Source of the DNA: Vicinamibacteria bacterium
GTDB lineage: Bacteria; Acidobacteriota; Vicinamibacteria; Vicinamibacterales; UBA2999
NCBI GenBank assembly: GCA_025938035.1
Contig: JAICQE010000063.1
Span: forward strand, 1 to 21,300
DNA length: 21,300 nucleotides
Direction of reading: 5' to 3'
Shown: piece by piece, positions 8,806 to 17,597 of the stretch
Numbering within the stretch: the first letter of the stretch is position 1
Layout of the letters: every line of letters begins with the position of its first letter
Notes under the pieces: generated by a model
Seen by the model: only the letters and a program-made list of their open reading frames with translations
The model's database searches: none
Told to the model about the DNA's origin: nothing
Made by a program: the position numbers and the translations under genes

Positions 8806-11619
8806 TCAACGCTTCGAGCCGGCGAGGCTCCGAACTTCCTTTGACAGCACCATCGACGGATCCGTGGGCGCGATATCGACATCGAAGGCCTGTTCGACCA
8901 GCACCTTCTGATTCAGATGGTGCCACGCCGATGAACCCTCCGACGGGCTCGCGCTGCGTGCGCGCCCGATGTACCGAAGCGGGCACCTGTCGCCGATCAT
9001 CTCTTCGAGCAACGGACGGATGAACTCCCACGCGCCCATGTTCTCGGGCTCTTCCTGCAGCCATACGACGTCGCGGAGCGCCGGATAGCCGGCGAGGACC
9101 TCACCCAACGCGTGCTTGGGGAACGGGTAGAGCTGTTCGACCCGGCCAATGGCGATCTTGTCGGCGTTCGCGCGCAGCTCGCTGCTGATCAGATCAACGT
9201 ACACCTTGCCGCTGCACAGAACCAGCCGGCTGACGGTCTTGGCCCGCGGCCGCGCATCTGCATCGTCGATGACCGAGCGGAATCGTCCTTCTTCCAGCTC
9301 CGCGGGTGTCGAGGCGACCGCGGGGTGCCGCAGCAGGCTTTTCGGCGTCAGCAGGATCAGCGGCAGCGGATCGCGGCGCAGCAGCGCCGCCTGACGACGC
9401 AGGAGATGAAAATACTGCGCCGCCGTCGTGCAGTTCACGAGGCGCAGGTTGATGTCGGCCGCGGCCTGCAGGAAGCGCTCGGGCCGGGCGCTCGAGTGCT
9501 CCGGGCCCTGCCCTTCGTAGCCATGCGGCAGGAGCAGCACCAGCGACGGCTGCAGCCCCCATTTGGCGCGCCCGGACGTGACGAACTGGTCGAGGACGAC
9601 CTGAGCGGAGTTGATGAAGTCGCCGTACTGCGCTTCCCAGATCACCAGCCGATCGGGCTCCTGAATGTTGTAGCCGAACTCGAAGCCGATCGCCGCGTTC
9701 TCCGAGAGTGCGCTGTTGTGGATTTCGAACGACGCGCGGGCCTGCGGAAAATCCTGCAGCGGCACGAACTGCAGGCCGGTTTCCGCGTCGTGAAACACCG
9801 CGTGGCGCTGGCTGAAGGTGCCGCGCTCCACGTCTTCGCCCGTCAGGCGGACAGGCGTGCCGTCCGCCAGGATCGTCGCCAGCGCCAGTTCCTCCGCCGT
9901 CGCCCAGTCGATGGAACGTGCCGCGGGATTCGCCAGCGCCGCACGGCGCCGGGTCCGTCCCCGTTCGAGTTTCTTGTGAAACGTAAAGCCAGCCGGCGCG
10001 GTGAGCAGACTCTCGTTGATTTCCCTCAGCCGCGGCAACGGAACGCCGGTCGCCGTCTTGCCGGCGACGCCGGCCGGCGCCGGTTCGGAGATCGGCGGGA
10101 CGAAATCCTGCTCCGGCTTCAGCGATTCGAGCGTCTTCTCGAGCCGCGTGAAGTGTTTCTTCACGAGCGCCTCGACCGATTCCGGCGACTGCTTTCCCTG
10201 CGTGATCAGCGTGCCGGCGAACAGCTCGCGGACGGTCGGATGCTCGGCGATGGCCTTGTACATCAGCGGCTGCGTGAACGACGGTTCGTCGCCCTCGTTG
10301 TGGCCGAACCGGCGGTATCCGATCAGGTCGATCAGAAAGTCCCGACGGAACCGTGCGCGGTATTCCCAGGCCAGACGGGCCGCCTCGAGACAGGCCACCG
10401 GGTCGTCGGCATTGACATGGACGATCGGGATCTTGAACCCGCGCGCAAGGCCGCTGGCGTAGCTGGTGCTGTACGACTCGCCGGGCGTGGCGGTGAAACC
10501 GATCTGGTTGTTGGCGATGACGTGAATCGTGCCGTCGGTGTCGTATCCGGCCAGGCGGGAGAGATTCAGCGTCTCTGCGACAATGCCCTGTCCTGGAAAG
10601 GCCGCGTCACCATGAATCAGAATTGGAAGCGTGCTGGCGCCCTCGAATCGCGGACTGCCCGGTTCGTTGGCGACCGTGCCGGCCGCTCGCGCCATCCCGA
10701 CGACCACCGGGTTCACCGCTTCGAGATGGCTGGGGTTGGGCGCCAACGTGACATGCATCCGGCCGCGTGGAGCGGAGGTTCGTGCGCCGGCGTGATACTT
10801 CACGTCCCCCGTCCACCCGAGATCGACCCTCAGCGTGCGCGCGGCAACCGGGTCTTTGAACTCGGCAAGGATCTGCGAATACGGCTTCTGAAGAATGTGC
10901 GCCAGCACGTTGAGCCGGCCGCGATGCGCCATGCCGATGACCGCTTGACGCGTGCCGCTGTCGGCGGCGCCGCAGATCATCTCGTCGAGGATCGGCACCA
11001 GCATGTCGAGCCCTTCGACCGAAAACCTGGTCTTGCCGGGAAACGTGCGATGCAGAAAGCGTTCGAAGACTTCGACCTGCGTGATACGGTCGAGCAGGGC
11101 GGCCGAAGAGCCTTCGTCCATCGGCGGCAGGAACCTGCCCGATTCCGCCGCAGTGCGCAGCCACTCGCGCTCTTCCGGCACGAAGACCTGCGCGATATCG
11201 AATCCGGTCGTCGAGCAATAGATCCGGCGCAGCTTCTCGATGGCGTCGAACGCGTTCGCCGATGCTTCAGCGATCGGACCCCCGACCAGGGACGCCGGCA
11301 GCCGCCTCAGATCCTCCTCGGTAATGCCATGAGCGCGCGGCGAGAGCGAGGGGTCGCCGACCGGCGCCGATCCAAGCGGATCGAGCTTCGCCGCAAGGTG
11401 GCCATAGCGCCGAATCGACTCGACCAGGTTGGCCGCGCCGACGACGACCCTGATATCGACACCGGCCGCCGGGGTCGGCGGCGCAGAGGGACTTTCCGGC
11501 GTCCAGCTCTCGAATACCTTGCGGGTTTCTGGATCAACGGACTCGGGATTCTGCCGGTATCGCTCGTAGAGCTCGAGGACGTACGCGGCATTGACTCCCG
11601 CGAACTGCTCCAGGTTCAT
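8806..11619 (-). CDS. sucA: 2-oxoglutarate dehydrogenase E1 component
   Basis: The 937-residue protein is the thiamine diphosphate-dependent E1 that decarboxylates 2-oxoglutarate and succinylates the E2 lipoate. It starts with the short E2-binding segment (NAAYVLELYERYRQNPESVD), as in E. coli SucA. It has FVPEEREWLR, GMAHRGRLNVL (about 229-239), the ThDP/Mg site HGDAAFPGQG (about 336-345) and NNQIGFTA (about 370-377), then EAQYGDFINSAQVVLDQF and LPHGYEGQGPEHSSARPERF. Length matches the family (about 930). The frame is open to GTG 11655, but ATG 11619 is chosen: it has AGAAGG just upstream and begins the conserved N-terminus. The second half of the fused Kgd type is absent. It is the first gene of the minus-strand operon sucA-sucB-FKBP and is divergent from the HAD gene. 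Confidence 0.95.
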   Translation of the reverse strand: MNLEQFAGVNAAYVLELYERYRQNPESVDPETRKVFESWTPESPSAPPTPAAGVDIRVVVGAANLVESIRRYGHLAAKLDPLGSAPVGDPSLSPRAHGITEEDLRRLPASLVGGPIAEASANAFDAIEKLRRIYCSTTGFDIAQVFVPEEREWLRTAAESGRFLPPMDEGSSAALLDRITQVEVFERFLHRTFPGKTRFSVEGLDMLVPILDEMICGAADSGTRQAVIGMAHRGRLNVLAHILQKPYSQILAEFKDPVAARTLRVDLGWTGDVKYHAGARTSAPRGRMHVTLAPNPSHLEAVNPVVVGMARAAGTVANEPGSPRFEGASTLPILIHGDAAFPGQGIVAETLNLSRLAGYDTDGTIHVIANNQIGFTATPGESYSTSYASGLARGFKIPIVHVNADDPVACLEAARLAWEYRARFRRDFLIDLIGYRRFGHNEGDEPSFTQPLMYKAIAEHPTVRELFAGTLITQGKQSPESVEALVKKHFTRLEKTLESLKPEQDFVPPISEPAPAGVAGKTATGVPLPRLREINESLLTAPAGFTFHKKLERGRTRRRAALANPAARSIDWATAEELALATILADGTPVRLTGEDVERGTFSQRHAVFHDAETGLQFVPLQDFPQARASFEIHNSALSENAAIGFEFGYNIQEPDRLVIWEAQYGDFINSAQVVLDQFVTSGRAKWGLQPSLVLLLPHGYEGQGPEHSSARPERFLQAAADINLRLVNCTTAAQYFHLLRRQAALLRRDPLPLILLTPKSLLRHPAVASTPAELEEGRFRSVIDDADARPRAKTVSRLVLCSGKVYVDLISSELRANADKIAIGRVEQLYPFPKHALGEVLAGYPALRDVVWLQEEPENMGAWEFIRPLLEEMIGDRCPLRYIGRARSASPSEGSSAWHHLNQKVLVEQAFDVDIAPTDPSMVLSKEVRSLAGSKR

Positions 11620-11630
11620 AACCTTCTTAT

Positions 11631-11649
11631 CGTAACTCGGTTGGTTACG
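11631..11649. promoter_or_regulatory. Palindrome in the sucA / HAD divergent promoter region
   Basis: CGTAAC, a seven-base spacer, then GTTACG form a perfect 6-base inverted repeat. It lies in the 71-base space between two divergent starts (sucA ATG 11619, HAD GTG 11691), twelve bases upstream of the sucA start codon. The position suits a repressor operator, but the regulator is not identifiable and chance occurrence is possible. Confidence 0.3.
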
Positions 11650-11690
11650 CGTCACCGGTCGGCGATCCGCTGTTTCGCCCCTTTTCGCGC

Positions 11691-12524
11691 GTGATTCGGC
11701 TGATCGGTATCGATGTCGACGGCACGCTGCTCGACAGCCGCGGTCATCTCCCGGAGGCCAATCGCGCTGCCATCCACGACGCCGTCGCTGCCGGCATTCA
11801 CGTCGCGCTTGTCACCGGCCGGAGCTATCCGTTCGCCCGCCCGGTCGCCGATCCGCTTCCTGCCGCCGTCACGCTCATCGTCAGCAGCGGGGCGGTGGAG
11901 CGCTCAATGGACGGCGTCGTCCTCGCGCGCAGGCTGCTCGATCGACGCGTCGCCGAGGGCATCCTCGCGGCGACGCACCCGTACCGCGATCACGCCGCCC
12001 TCATCTTCGATCGCGACGACGCGAACCAGATTGTTTTCGAGACGATGAACTGGGAACATCCCGGACGGAAGCACTATTGGCTCCGGAATCAGCATCTCAT
12101 CGGACAGGTGATACCGCTTGAACAGGCACTCGTCGAAGATCCGATTGCGGTGATGTTCAACGGCGCCGCCGTCGCGATGCGTTCGCTGACGGAATCGCTT
12201 CGGCGCGACGCGCGTGATTTCGCGGTCTCGTTGACCGAGTATGTTCATCGCGACTTCTCGCTCGTCGACATCACCGCTCCGGACGCGACCAAGGGCCGCG
12301 CGCTCGCGTGGCGCGCCGCGCAACTCGGGCTTGATCGAGACGAGGTGATGGCCGTTGGCGATAACTTCAACGATCTCGAGATGCTCGAATACGCGGGGAC
12401 GCCGGTCGTCATGGCGAACGCCGTCGACGGGATGAAGCGCCCGGGATGGCTCGTCACCGGCCACCAGGATGAGTCCGGCCTGGCGCAGGCGATTCGCCGG
12501 TTCGCGCTGAAAGGTCGACGCTGA
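11691..12524 (+). CDS. HAD-superfamily (Cof-type, class IIB) sugar/nucleotide phosphatase
   Basis: This 277-residue cytosolic hydrolase has all four HAD motifs. Motif I is IDVDGTLLDS (nucleophile Asp8 and acid Asp10), motif II VTGRS (41-45), motif III Lys201 in DATKGRAL, and motif IV GDNFNDLEML (Asp224, Asp228). The long insertion between motifs II and III is the class IIB cap. Cof/YidA-like proteins dephosphorylate sugar phosphates or flavin/pyridoxal phosphates; the substrate cannot be deduced here. GTG 11691 is chosen because it starts exactly at the conserved MIRLIGID; no strong ribosome-binding site is seen. The next gene begins 41 bases downstream on the same strand, so the two may share a transcript. 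Confidence 0.88.
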   Translation: MIRLIGIDVDGTLLDSRGHLPEANRAAIHDAVAAGIHVALVTGRSYPFARPVADPLPAAVTLIVSSGAVERSMDGVVLARRLLDRRVAEGILAATHPYRDHAALIFDRDDANQIVFETMNWEHPGRKHYWLRNQHLIGQVIPLEQALVEDPIAVMFNGAAVAMRSLTESLRRDARDFAVSLTEYVHRDFSLVDITAPDATKGRALAWRAAQLGLDRDEVMAVGDNFNDLEMLEYAGTPVVMANAVDGMKRPGWLVTGHQDESGLAQAIRRFALKGRR

Positions 12525-12565
12525 AGCGGCCTTTGCCATAAGATCCGTCGCGCCTGGAGAGTGCT

Positions 12566-13825
12566 ATGCGCGATTCGAAAACATCCCTCCTCGTCCTCGT
12601 TACCTTTGTGGCTGCCGCGGTTGTGGCGTTTGGCCAGACCGGCGCCACCCGCGTCACGGTGTTTCAGGGCGCGCGGCTGATTAACGGCGGCGGTAGCCCC
12701 GCGATCGAGAACGCCACGTTCGTTGTCGAAGGCACGCGATTCACACAGGTCGGCCGTGCGGACGCCGTCAAGGTGCCGGCCGGCGCGGCGCGTGTCGATC
12801 TCGCCGGCAAGACGGTGATTCCCGCGCTCCTCGACTCGCACGTGCACCTGAGCACCACGCGCGACGGACTGGTCGCGGATCTGCAGCGCAGGGCCTACTA
12901 CGGCGTCGGCGCCGCGATGAGTCTTGGACAGGACGCCGGCGACCTGGCGTTCCAGATTCGCGCCGAGGTGATCCCGAACGGCGCCCGGTTCTTCACCGCC
13001 GGACGTGGCATCACGATGCCCGAACCTGGGCGGAACGAGGCCCCGTACTGGATCCAGACGGCTGACGAAGGCCGTAAAGCGGTCCAGGAGCTCGCCGCTC
13101 GAAAAGTCGACATCGTCAAGATCTGGGTCGACGATCGCAACGGCAAGTATCCGAAGCTCGGGCCTGCGCTTTTCGGCCCGATCATCGAGGAGGCGCATCG
13201 CCGCGGTCTTCGTGTCACCGCGCACATCTTCTATCTCGACGATGCGAAGGGATTGATGAAAGCCGGCATCGACGCCTTCGCCCACGGCGTTCGAGACAGA
13301 GACGTCGACGACGAGCTGCTGGCGCTCTTCAAGCAGCGGCCGGGCGTTATCGTCGTGCCGAATCTCGCCGACCGCGGCGTGAAGACGGACATGAGCTGGC
13401 TGAGCGCGTCGATTCCGGCCGGCGAGCTGCAGAAGCTCCAGGCCGCGGCGACCGATCGTCCGGATGCGCAGCAGACATTTGCGCTGCAGGGGCGCAATCT
13501 CGCGCGGATGAACAAGGCCGGCATCCGCATCGCCATGGGTACCGACGGCAATACTCCGTGGGGGCCGCACGTGGAGATGGCCGACATGGTGGCGGCTGGT
13601 ATGACGCCGGCGCAGGTCATCGTGGCGTCGACCCGCAACGCGGCGGAGATGATCGGCGTGAAAGACGTCGGCACGATCGAGACCGGGAAGAGCGCCGACT
13701 TCGTGGTGCTCGATGCGAATCCGCTCGACGACATTACGAATACGCGGAGGATTTCGTCCGTCTACCTGCGCGGGGCCACTATCGATCGCGCGGCAATGGC
13801 GGCGAAGTGGATGTCCGGCAAATAG
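12566..13825 (+). CDS. Exported metal-dependent amidohydrolase
   Basis: This 419-residue protein has a signal peptide (KTSLLVLVTFVAAAVVAFG, cut near residue 23) and an amidohydrolase-superfamily barrel resembling imidazolonepropionase-like hydrolases. Metal-site residues are visible: His92 and His94 in DSHVHLS, Lys185 in VKIWVDD (probably carboxylated), His220 in VTAHIF, His240 in FAHGV and Asp327 in GTDG. The C-terminal part shows ASTRNAAEMIGVKDVGTIE and a GKSADFVVLDANPL run, typical of the family's beta-sandwich end. Related periplasmic enzymes cleave dipeptides, lactams or other cyclic amides; the substrate here is unknown. The start is supported by GGAG seven bases before ATG 12566. The octamer repeat of the GxxExxY cassette begins 23 bases after the stop. 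Confidence 0.9.
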   Translation: MRDSKTSLLVLVTFVAAAVVAFGQTGATRVTVFQGARLINGGGSPAIENATFVVEGTRFTQVGRADAVKVPAGAARVDLAGKTVIPALLDSHVHLSTTRDGLVADLQRRAYYGVGAAMSLGQDAGDLAFQIRAEVIPNGARFFTAGRGITMPEPGRNEAPYWIQTADEGRKAVQELAARKVDIVKIWVDDRNGKYPKLGPALFGPIIEEAHRRGLRVTAHIFYLDDAKGLMKAGIDAFAHGVRDRDVDDELLALFKQRPGVIVVPNLADRGVKTDMSWLSASIPAGELQKLQAAATDRPDAQQTFALQGRNLARMNKAGIRIAMGTDGNTPWGPHVEMADMVAAGMTPAQVIVASTRNAAEMIGVKDVGTIETGKSADFVVLDANPLDDITNTRRISSVYLRGATIDRAAMAAKWMSGK

Positions 13826-13848
13826 GCTTTTCCTTTGCAGGACTCGGA

Positions 13849-13877
13849 ATGCCACGGAGACACGAAGGCACGGAGGC
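13849..13877. repeat. Left arm of octamer inverted repeat flanking the GxxExxY gene
   Basis: Three 8-base units, CACGGAGA, CACGAAGG and CACGGAGG, run in tandem from 13852. Over about 27 bases the arm is the inverse of 14270-14296, with about three mismatches, all transitions. It lies seven bases beyond the end of the GxxExxY reading frame and 23 bases after the amidohydrolase stop. Confidence 0.88.
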
Positions 13878-13883
13878 CGATAC

Positions 13884-14265
13884 TTAGAGCATCAGACGAC
13901 GGATTCCTTGCTTCATGAAGGCGCTGTTGAAGTTCAAGATTAATCCGACCCGGATTCGGCAGACGCGCAAGTAGGTAAGTAGTTGCGCGGTGTGTACCGG
14001 ATTCAGCGTTTCCACGCTCTTCACCTCCACGATGATTCGCTCGGCAACGATCAGATCAGGGCGGTGCTCCGAAAGCAATTCACCCTTGTAATACAGCGGG
14101 ATTCCAACCTGACGCTTGAACTCGATACGCACGGCTGAACTCGATGCAGAGTGCCCTTTCATATACCGATTCCAACAGTCCCGGGCCGAGCTCCCGGTGC
14201 ACCTCGATGGCGCACGCAATGACTCGGTCAGTTAACGCGTTCGTGTCATCGTCGCCGTAAAGCAT
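13884..14265 (-). pseudogene. GxxExxY protein gene (PDDEXK_3-like), broken by a frameshift
   Basis: The first part, from ATG 14265, reads [33 protein letters not shown]. It contains the family signature GxxExxY (GLLESVY). The frame then drifts into non-family sequence and stops early. The following frame continues the same family: [39 protein letters not shown], then AQLLTYLRVCRIRVGLILNFN and ending at TAA 13886-13884. The shift is near 14132, where ATCGAGTTCA occurs twice within about 20 bases. One extra base, or two missing, would restore one protein of about 126 residues. GxxExxY proteins resemble PD-(D/E)XK nucleases (D..V.E.K is seen as DLIVAERIIVEVK) but their function is unknown. The gene sits between inverted octamer repeats. 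A sequencing error could mimic this break. Confidence 0.85.
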
Positions 14266-14267
14266 TC

Positions 14268-14297
14268 ACGTCTCCGTGTCTTCGTGCCTCCGTGGCC
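14268..14297. repeat. Right arm of octamer inverted repeat flanking the GxxExxY gene
   Basis: Units TCTCCGTG, TCTTCGTG and CCTCCGTG (14271-14294) mirror the left arm at 13849-13877. The arm starts two bases upstream of the GxxExxY start codon, so it occupies the ribosome-binding site, and it ends six bases short of the methyltransferase stop codon. Confidence 0.88.
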
Positions 14298-14303
14298 CAT
14301 GTT

Positions 14304-17300
14304 CTAGTGAGCGCGGTCGAATTCGTGGCGGACTGAGGCGCGGAGTTGTTCAGGTAGCAGCGGGAACGTCGAGAGAACATGTTCGAGATCCTGTGAGCTC
14401 AGTCCATAGAGGCGTGCCACGACGGCCTGCAGCTCCACGTATTCATCCGTCTTCTCCGGCTTGTCGCTCCCGACAACCTCTCGTACGAGAGTGTGTATAC
14501 GCAGAAAAGCCGGGTCAGCGTGTCGCACGAACGGAACGTGCAGCCGCGAAACCAGCGACGCGGTGACGTGCGTGTTCACCCGAAACCTCACGAGATAGTT
14601 CGCGACGAAGCTGTTCAGCAGGCCGCAGAGAACGTGCTGCGCGTCGAGGGAGAGCGGCGTTTTCAAACAGAACAGCGTGTGCGTCGTCACCGCGCGTGCC
14701 GGGATGATCGCGGCAATCAAGGTGAGACGGTTCGTCGCGCTGGCGACGTCACGGTAGGCCAGGCGTGCGCGGCGCGGGACGCGATCGGGTGCGGCTGTCT
14801 TCAGCTGGTGACGCGACCGATCGAGATCAACGCGGAATGGGTCGATTTGCTTGCCTTCGACGACGGGCCGCGCGGGCGAGCCGGCGGCATACGGCGCGAA
14901 GCAGTCGCGGTCGTCGCTGGCGTTGAGCTCGCGACCGAACTGAACGTTCCAGCCGTCCGGCGATCCGAGGCGCGGGAAACCGGCGCTGATACGTTCCAGG
15001 AGCCGCAGGTCGGCGTCACCCGCCAGCTCCGGAACGCCAAGGTCGTCGCTTCCGGACAGACGCGACAGGAAGGCGCGCGTCAGCGTGACGCTGTGGCCGT
15101 CCTCCGCGTCAGGGTGCTCCAGCGATTCGGCGCGTGAAATACCGAACCGGCAGCGGATAGTGGACGTCGGCGCACCCGCCGTGCACGTCAACAGGACGAA
15201 TCGAACGCCGCGGTGGATCGGAAAGATGGCCTCGCGATTGTCGAGTCCGGTCATCTCGTCGACGGCCGCCCGATCGAAGAGATACCGCCGCAGCGGGGCT
15301 GCGCCGGCGTCGCTCGCGATTCCGGCGGGCAACACCAGCCCGATTCTTCCGCCGGGCCGGGCCAGCTGCAGGGCGCGTTCGACAAACAGCTGATATCGAT
15401 TGGCGTGCGCTCTCGTCTCGACGTGGTACACGCCTGACTCGCGCACGAAGCCGGTCAGCCGGCGAGCCTCCGCGCGACGATTGCGCCGGGACTCGTCCGC
15501 GCCGCTGTCGCCACGCACCATGTCCCACGGCGGATTACCGATGACAGCGTCGAAACCGCCGTCAGGCAGCGGCGCTCCATCGGCTCCACAGAACACTTCC
15601 GGAAACGCCAGTGGCCAGTGGAAAAAGCGCTGACGTTCAGCGATTGCCGCCGAATGATCGAGAAGCGGCGCCGTTATCCGCGCCGGCAGCCGCGACGGGC
15701 CATCCAGCAGCTGTGTGATGAGCTCGCCGAATACCTGCCGATCGGGGGCGGCGCCGCGCTCCCAGAACCAGCCGGCACACCAGAGATCGAGTGCACGGCA
15801 CCATTGCCGCAACGCGCCGTCAGGTGCCGCCAGCGCCGCCAGCGTCTGTTCTTTCCGGTGAACCACCGCGGCGGAGTCGTCGGCCTCGGACGACATCCGG
15901 TTTCTTATCGCCGCGCTTTCGGCGAGTACAGGCGATAGATGCTCCGCATCGAACAGCGGGAGCGCCTCGTGGCGGCGCCCGCGGCTGCCGCTCCCGGGCG
16001 GCTGCCGGCGGACATCGTCCGGTCGTGCCCCAATCAGGCTGTTGCCGCTGACCAGGTGATGATCCAGAAACGAGAGCGGCTTGTTTACCGAGAGCGTCGC
16101 CAGCCACAGCGACAGGCGGGCGAGCTGAACCGCCATCGGGTTCAGATCGACGCCGAAGAGGCAGCGCGAGGCGATCTGCCGTCGCAGGAGCGCACGGTCC
16201 GCCGCCGTGACGTCGTGCGGCTGCCATTGGCCCTCGCGGATCAGGGCCCCCTCGGCGGCCGCAGCGAGGTATCGGCAGGCGGCGACGAGAAACGCGCCGC
16301 TGCCCATTGCCGGGTCGAGAACGCGAAGGTCGAGGATAGCTTCCGCGGTCCGGCCATTCACCAATGGTTCGAGCGTCCGCCTCACCAGATGGCTGGTGAT
16401 AGCGCGCGGGGTATAAAACGTTCCCGTCGCCTTGCGCACCTCCCCGCCGCGAACGAGAGCCAGCATGTTCCCTGTGGCGCGCGGCTCATAGTCGAGAACA
16501 CGCTCGTAGACGGCGCCAAGCTGTTCGACATCGAGGTCGCGGTAGGCGATGCGTGCGCGCAAGCCGCCCCGCATCGTCGTACCTACCGCGACGATCGCTT
16601 TCGTCAGAACGGCGTCGTCCACAGGGGTACGATCGAACGCCGCTGCCCGAGCGGGTGAAAACAGCCGGCCGTTGAAGGCGGTCACCGATAATTCAGCGGC
16701 GCAGCAGCCGGCGTGGGCGAGCCGCGAAATCGCCTGCAGCGCCTTCCACAACCCGCAGGACGGCTGGCCTCGCAGGAGTGACGTGACGAGAGAGTCGAGG
16801 CTGTAGCGGTCGCGGTACAACGGATGCCAGACCGGCACGAGGCCACGAGCCTCCGCGAAGAGGAGGAACAGGATTCGGTAGAGCACCGTCAGCGAATGCT
16901 CGAACAGGACGTCAGGGGTGTAGCGGCGTCGCGTACGGAGGGCGAGCGCCGCCAGCAGCTCCTGCAGCGCCTCGAGGACGCCATCGCCGAGTGCACGGCA
17001 CACGTCCAGGCCGTGCCTGGCCGAAAGGGCGATTGCGCGCTCGAGCAGCGGCTGTGGCGCAGAGAGCGATTCGGCGCGGACAAGACTCCAGAGCGCCGAT
17101 TGAGTCAGCTGGCTTTCGCCGAGAACGCCGACATCGAACTCGAGATAGTCCCTCGACCATGTGCGGCGGGAGTCAACGAGCCGCAGCGCCATTCCGTTGC
17201 AGCAGAAGGTCCACCTCGCGTCCGCCCCGACACCGCTCCTGACAGCCTCGCGCCAGGCAGAGGACAGTGGCTCGTTGTAGCCGACGACGATGGCGGTCGT

Positions 17301-17597
17301 CTGTCCCGTTTCAGCGGGAACGGCCGGAACCAGACTGAGCACGCACCGTTGGGAATCGGCGATCCGCCGCGCGGCCACGAATCCGAGAGCGCGAAGGAGA
17401 GGAACGAGGAGCGTGTCCGTGATGGCGCGCACGCCGGACGAAGGACCGAGCGTCGAAACCGACGAATCGACCGCTCGTGCGATGGCTCTGGCCGATACTG
17501 CGGGGACAGGGACATAGCCGTCGAGCGTTGGAAGCAGGTCGTAAGCGAAGGACGAAGAGATCAGCCGTCCGGTCAACCCGGGAACGATGGCTACCAC
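14304..17597 (-). CDS. Large N6-adenine DNA methyltransferase (Eco57I / DrmMI-like)
   Basis: The 1097-residue protein carries an N6-adenine methyltransferase core of the Eco57I/PglX type. It shows GTFYTPR (about 392-398), the AdoMet motif LDPAMGSGAFLV (about 427-438), FGVDLNPMAVQLARLSLWL (about 481-499), HWPLAFPEVF, and the catalytic NPPW (about 688-691) in DAVIGNPPWDMVRG. About 100-160 resembles the degenerate nuclease-like domain seen before such methylases (WTFCCNGMALRL), but no clear ExK is visible. The last 350 residues probably form the target-recognition region. The frame is open to TTG 17675, but GTG 17597 is preferred: it overlaps the helicase stop by seven bases, giving translational coupling. 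The protein would mark or sense DNA for a restriction/defence system with the helicase. Alternatives are a type IIG-like enzyme or a lone methylase. The specificity is not readable. Confidence 0.85.
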   Translation of the reverse strand: MVAIVPGLTGRLISSSFAYDLLPTLDGYVPVPAVSARAIARAVDSSVSTLGPSSGVRAITDTLLVPLLRALGFVAARRIADSQRCVLSLVPAVPAETGQTTAIVVGYNEPLSSAWREAVRSGVGADARWTFCCNGMALRLVDSRRTWSRDYLEFDVGVLGESQLTQSALWSLVRAESLSAPQPLLERAIALSARHGLDVCRALGDGVLEALQELLAALALRTRRRYTPDVLFEHSLTVLYRILFLLFAEARGLVPVWHPLYRDRYSLDSLVTSLLRGQPSCGLWKALQAISRLAHAGCCAAELSVTAFNGRLFSPARAAAFDRTPVDDAVLTKAIVAVGTTMRGGLRARIAYRDLDVEQLGAVYERVLDYEPRATGNMLALVRGGEVRKATGTFYTPRAITSHLVRRTLEPLVNGRTAEAILDLRVLDPAMGSGAFLVAACRYLAAAAEGALIREGQWQPHDVTAADRALLRRQIASRCLFGVDLNPMAVQLARLSLWLATLSVNKPLSFLDHHLVSGNSLIGARPDDVRRQPPGSGSRGRRHEALPLFDAEHLSPVLAESAAIRNRMSSEADDSAAVVHRKEQTLAALAAPDGALRQWCRALDLWCAGWFWERGAAPDRQVFGELITQLLDGPSRLPARITAPLLDHSAAIAERQRFFHWPLAFPEVFCGADGAPLPDGGFDAVIGNPPWDMVRGDSGADESRRNRRAEARRLTGFVRESGVYHVETRAHANRYQLFVERALQLARPGGRIGLVLPAGIASDAGAAPLRRYLFDRAAVDEMTGLDNREAIFPIHRGVRFVLLTCTAGAPTSTIRCRFGISRAESLEHPDAEDGHSVTLTRAFLSRLSGSDDLGVPELAGDADLRLLERISAGFPRLGSPDGWNVQFGRELNASDDRDCFAPYAAGSPARPVVEGKQIDPFRVDLDRSRHQLKTAAPDRVPRRARLAYRDVASATNRLTLIAAIIPARAVTTHTLFCLKTPLSLDAQHVLCGLLNSFVANYLVRFRVNTHVTASLVSRLHVPFVRHADPAFLRIHTLVREVVGSDKPEKTDEYVELQAVVARLYGLSSQDLEHVLSTFPLLPEQLRASVRHEFDRAH

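Noticed and set aside
11620..11655. GTG 11655 as the sucA start
   Set aside because: It adds twelve residues not seen in the E1 family; ATG 11619 has AGAAGG immediately upstream and begins the conserved E2-binding segment.
9112..11694. 860-codon plus-strand open frame
   Set aside because: It lies antisense to sucA, which has clear family motifs. The translation is Arg/Gln/Asp-rich with no recognisable domain, as expected for a high-GC shadow frame.
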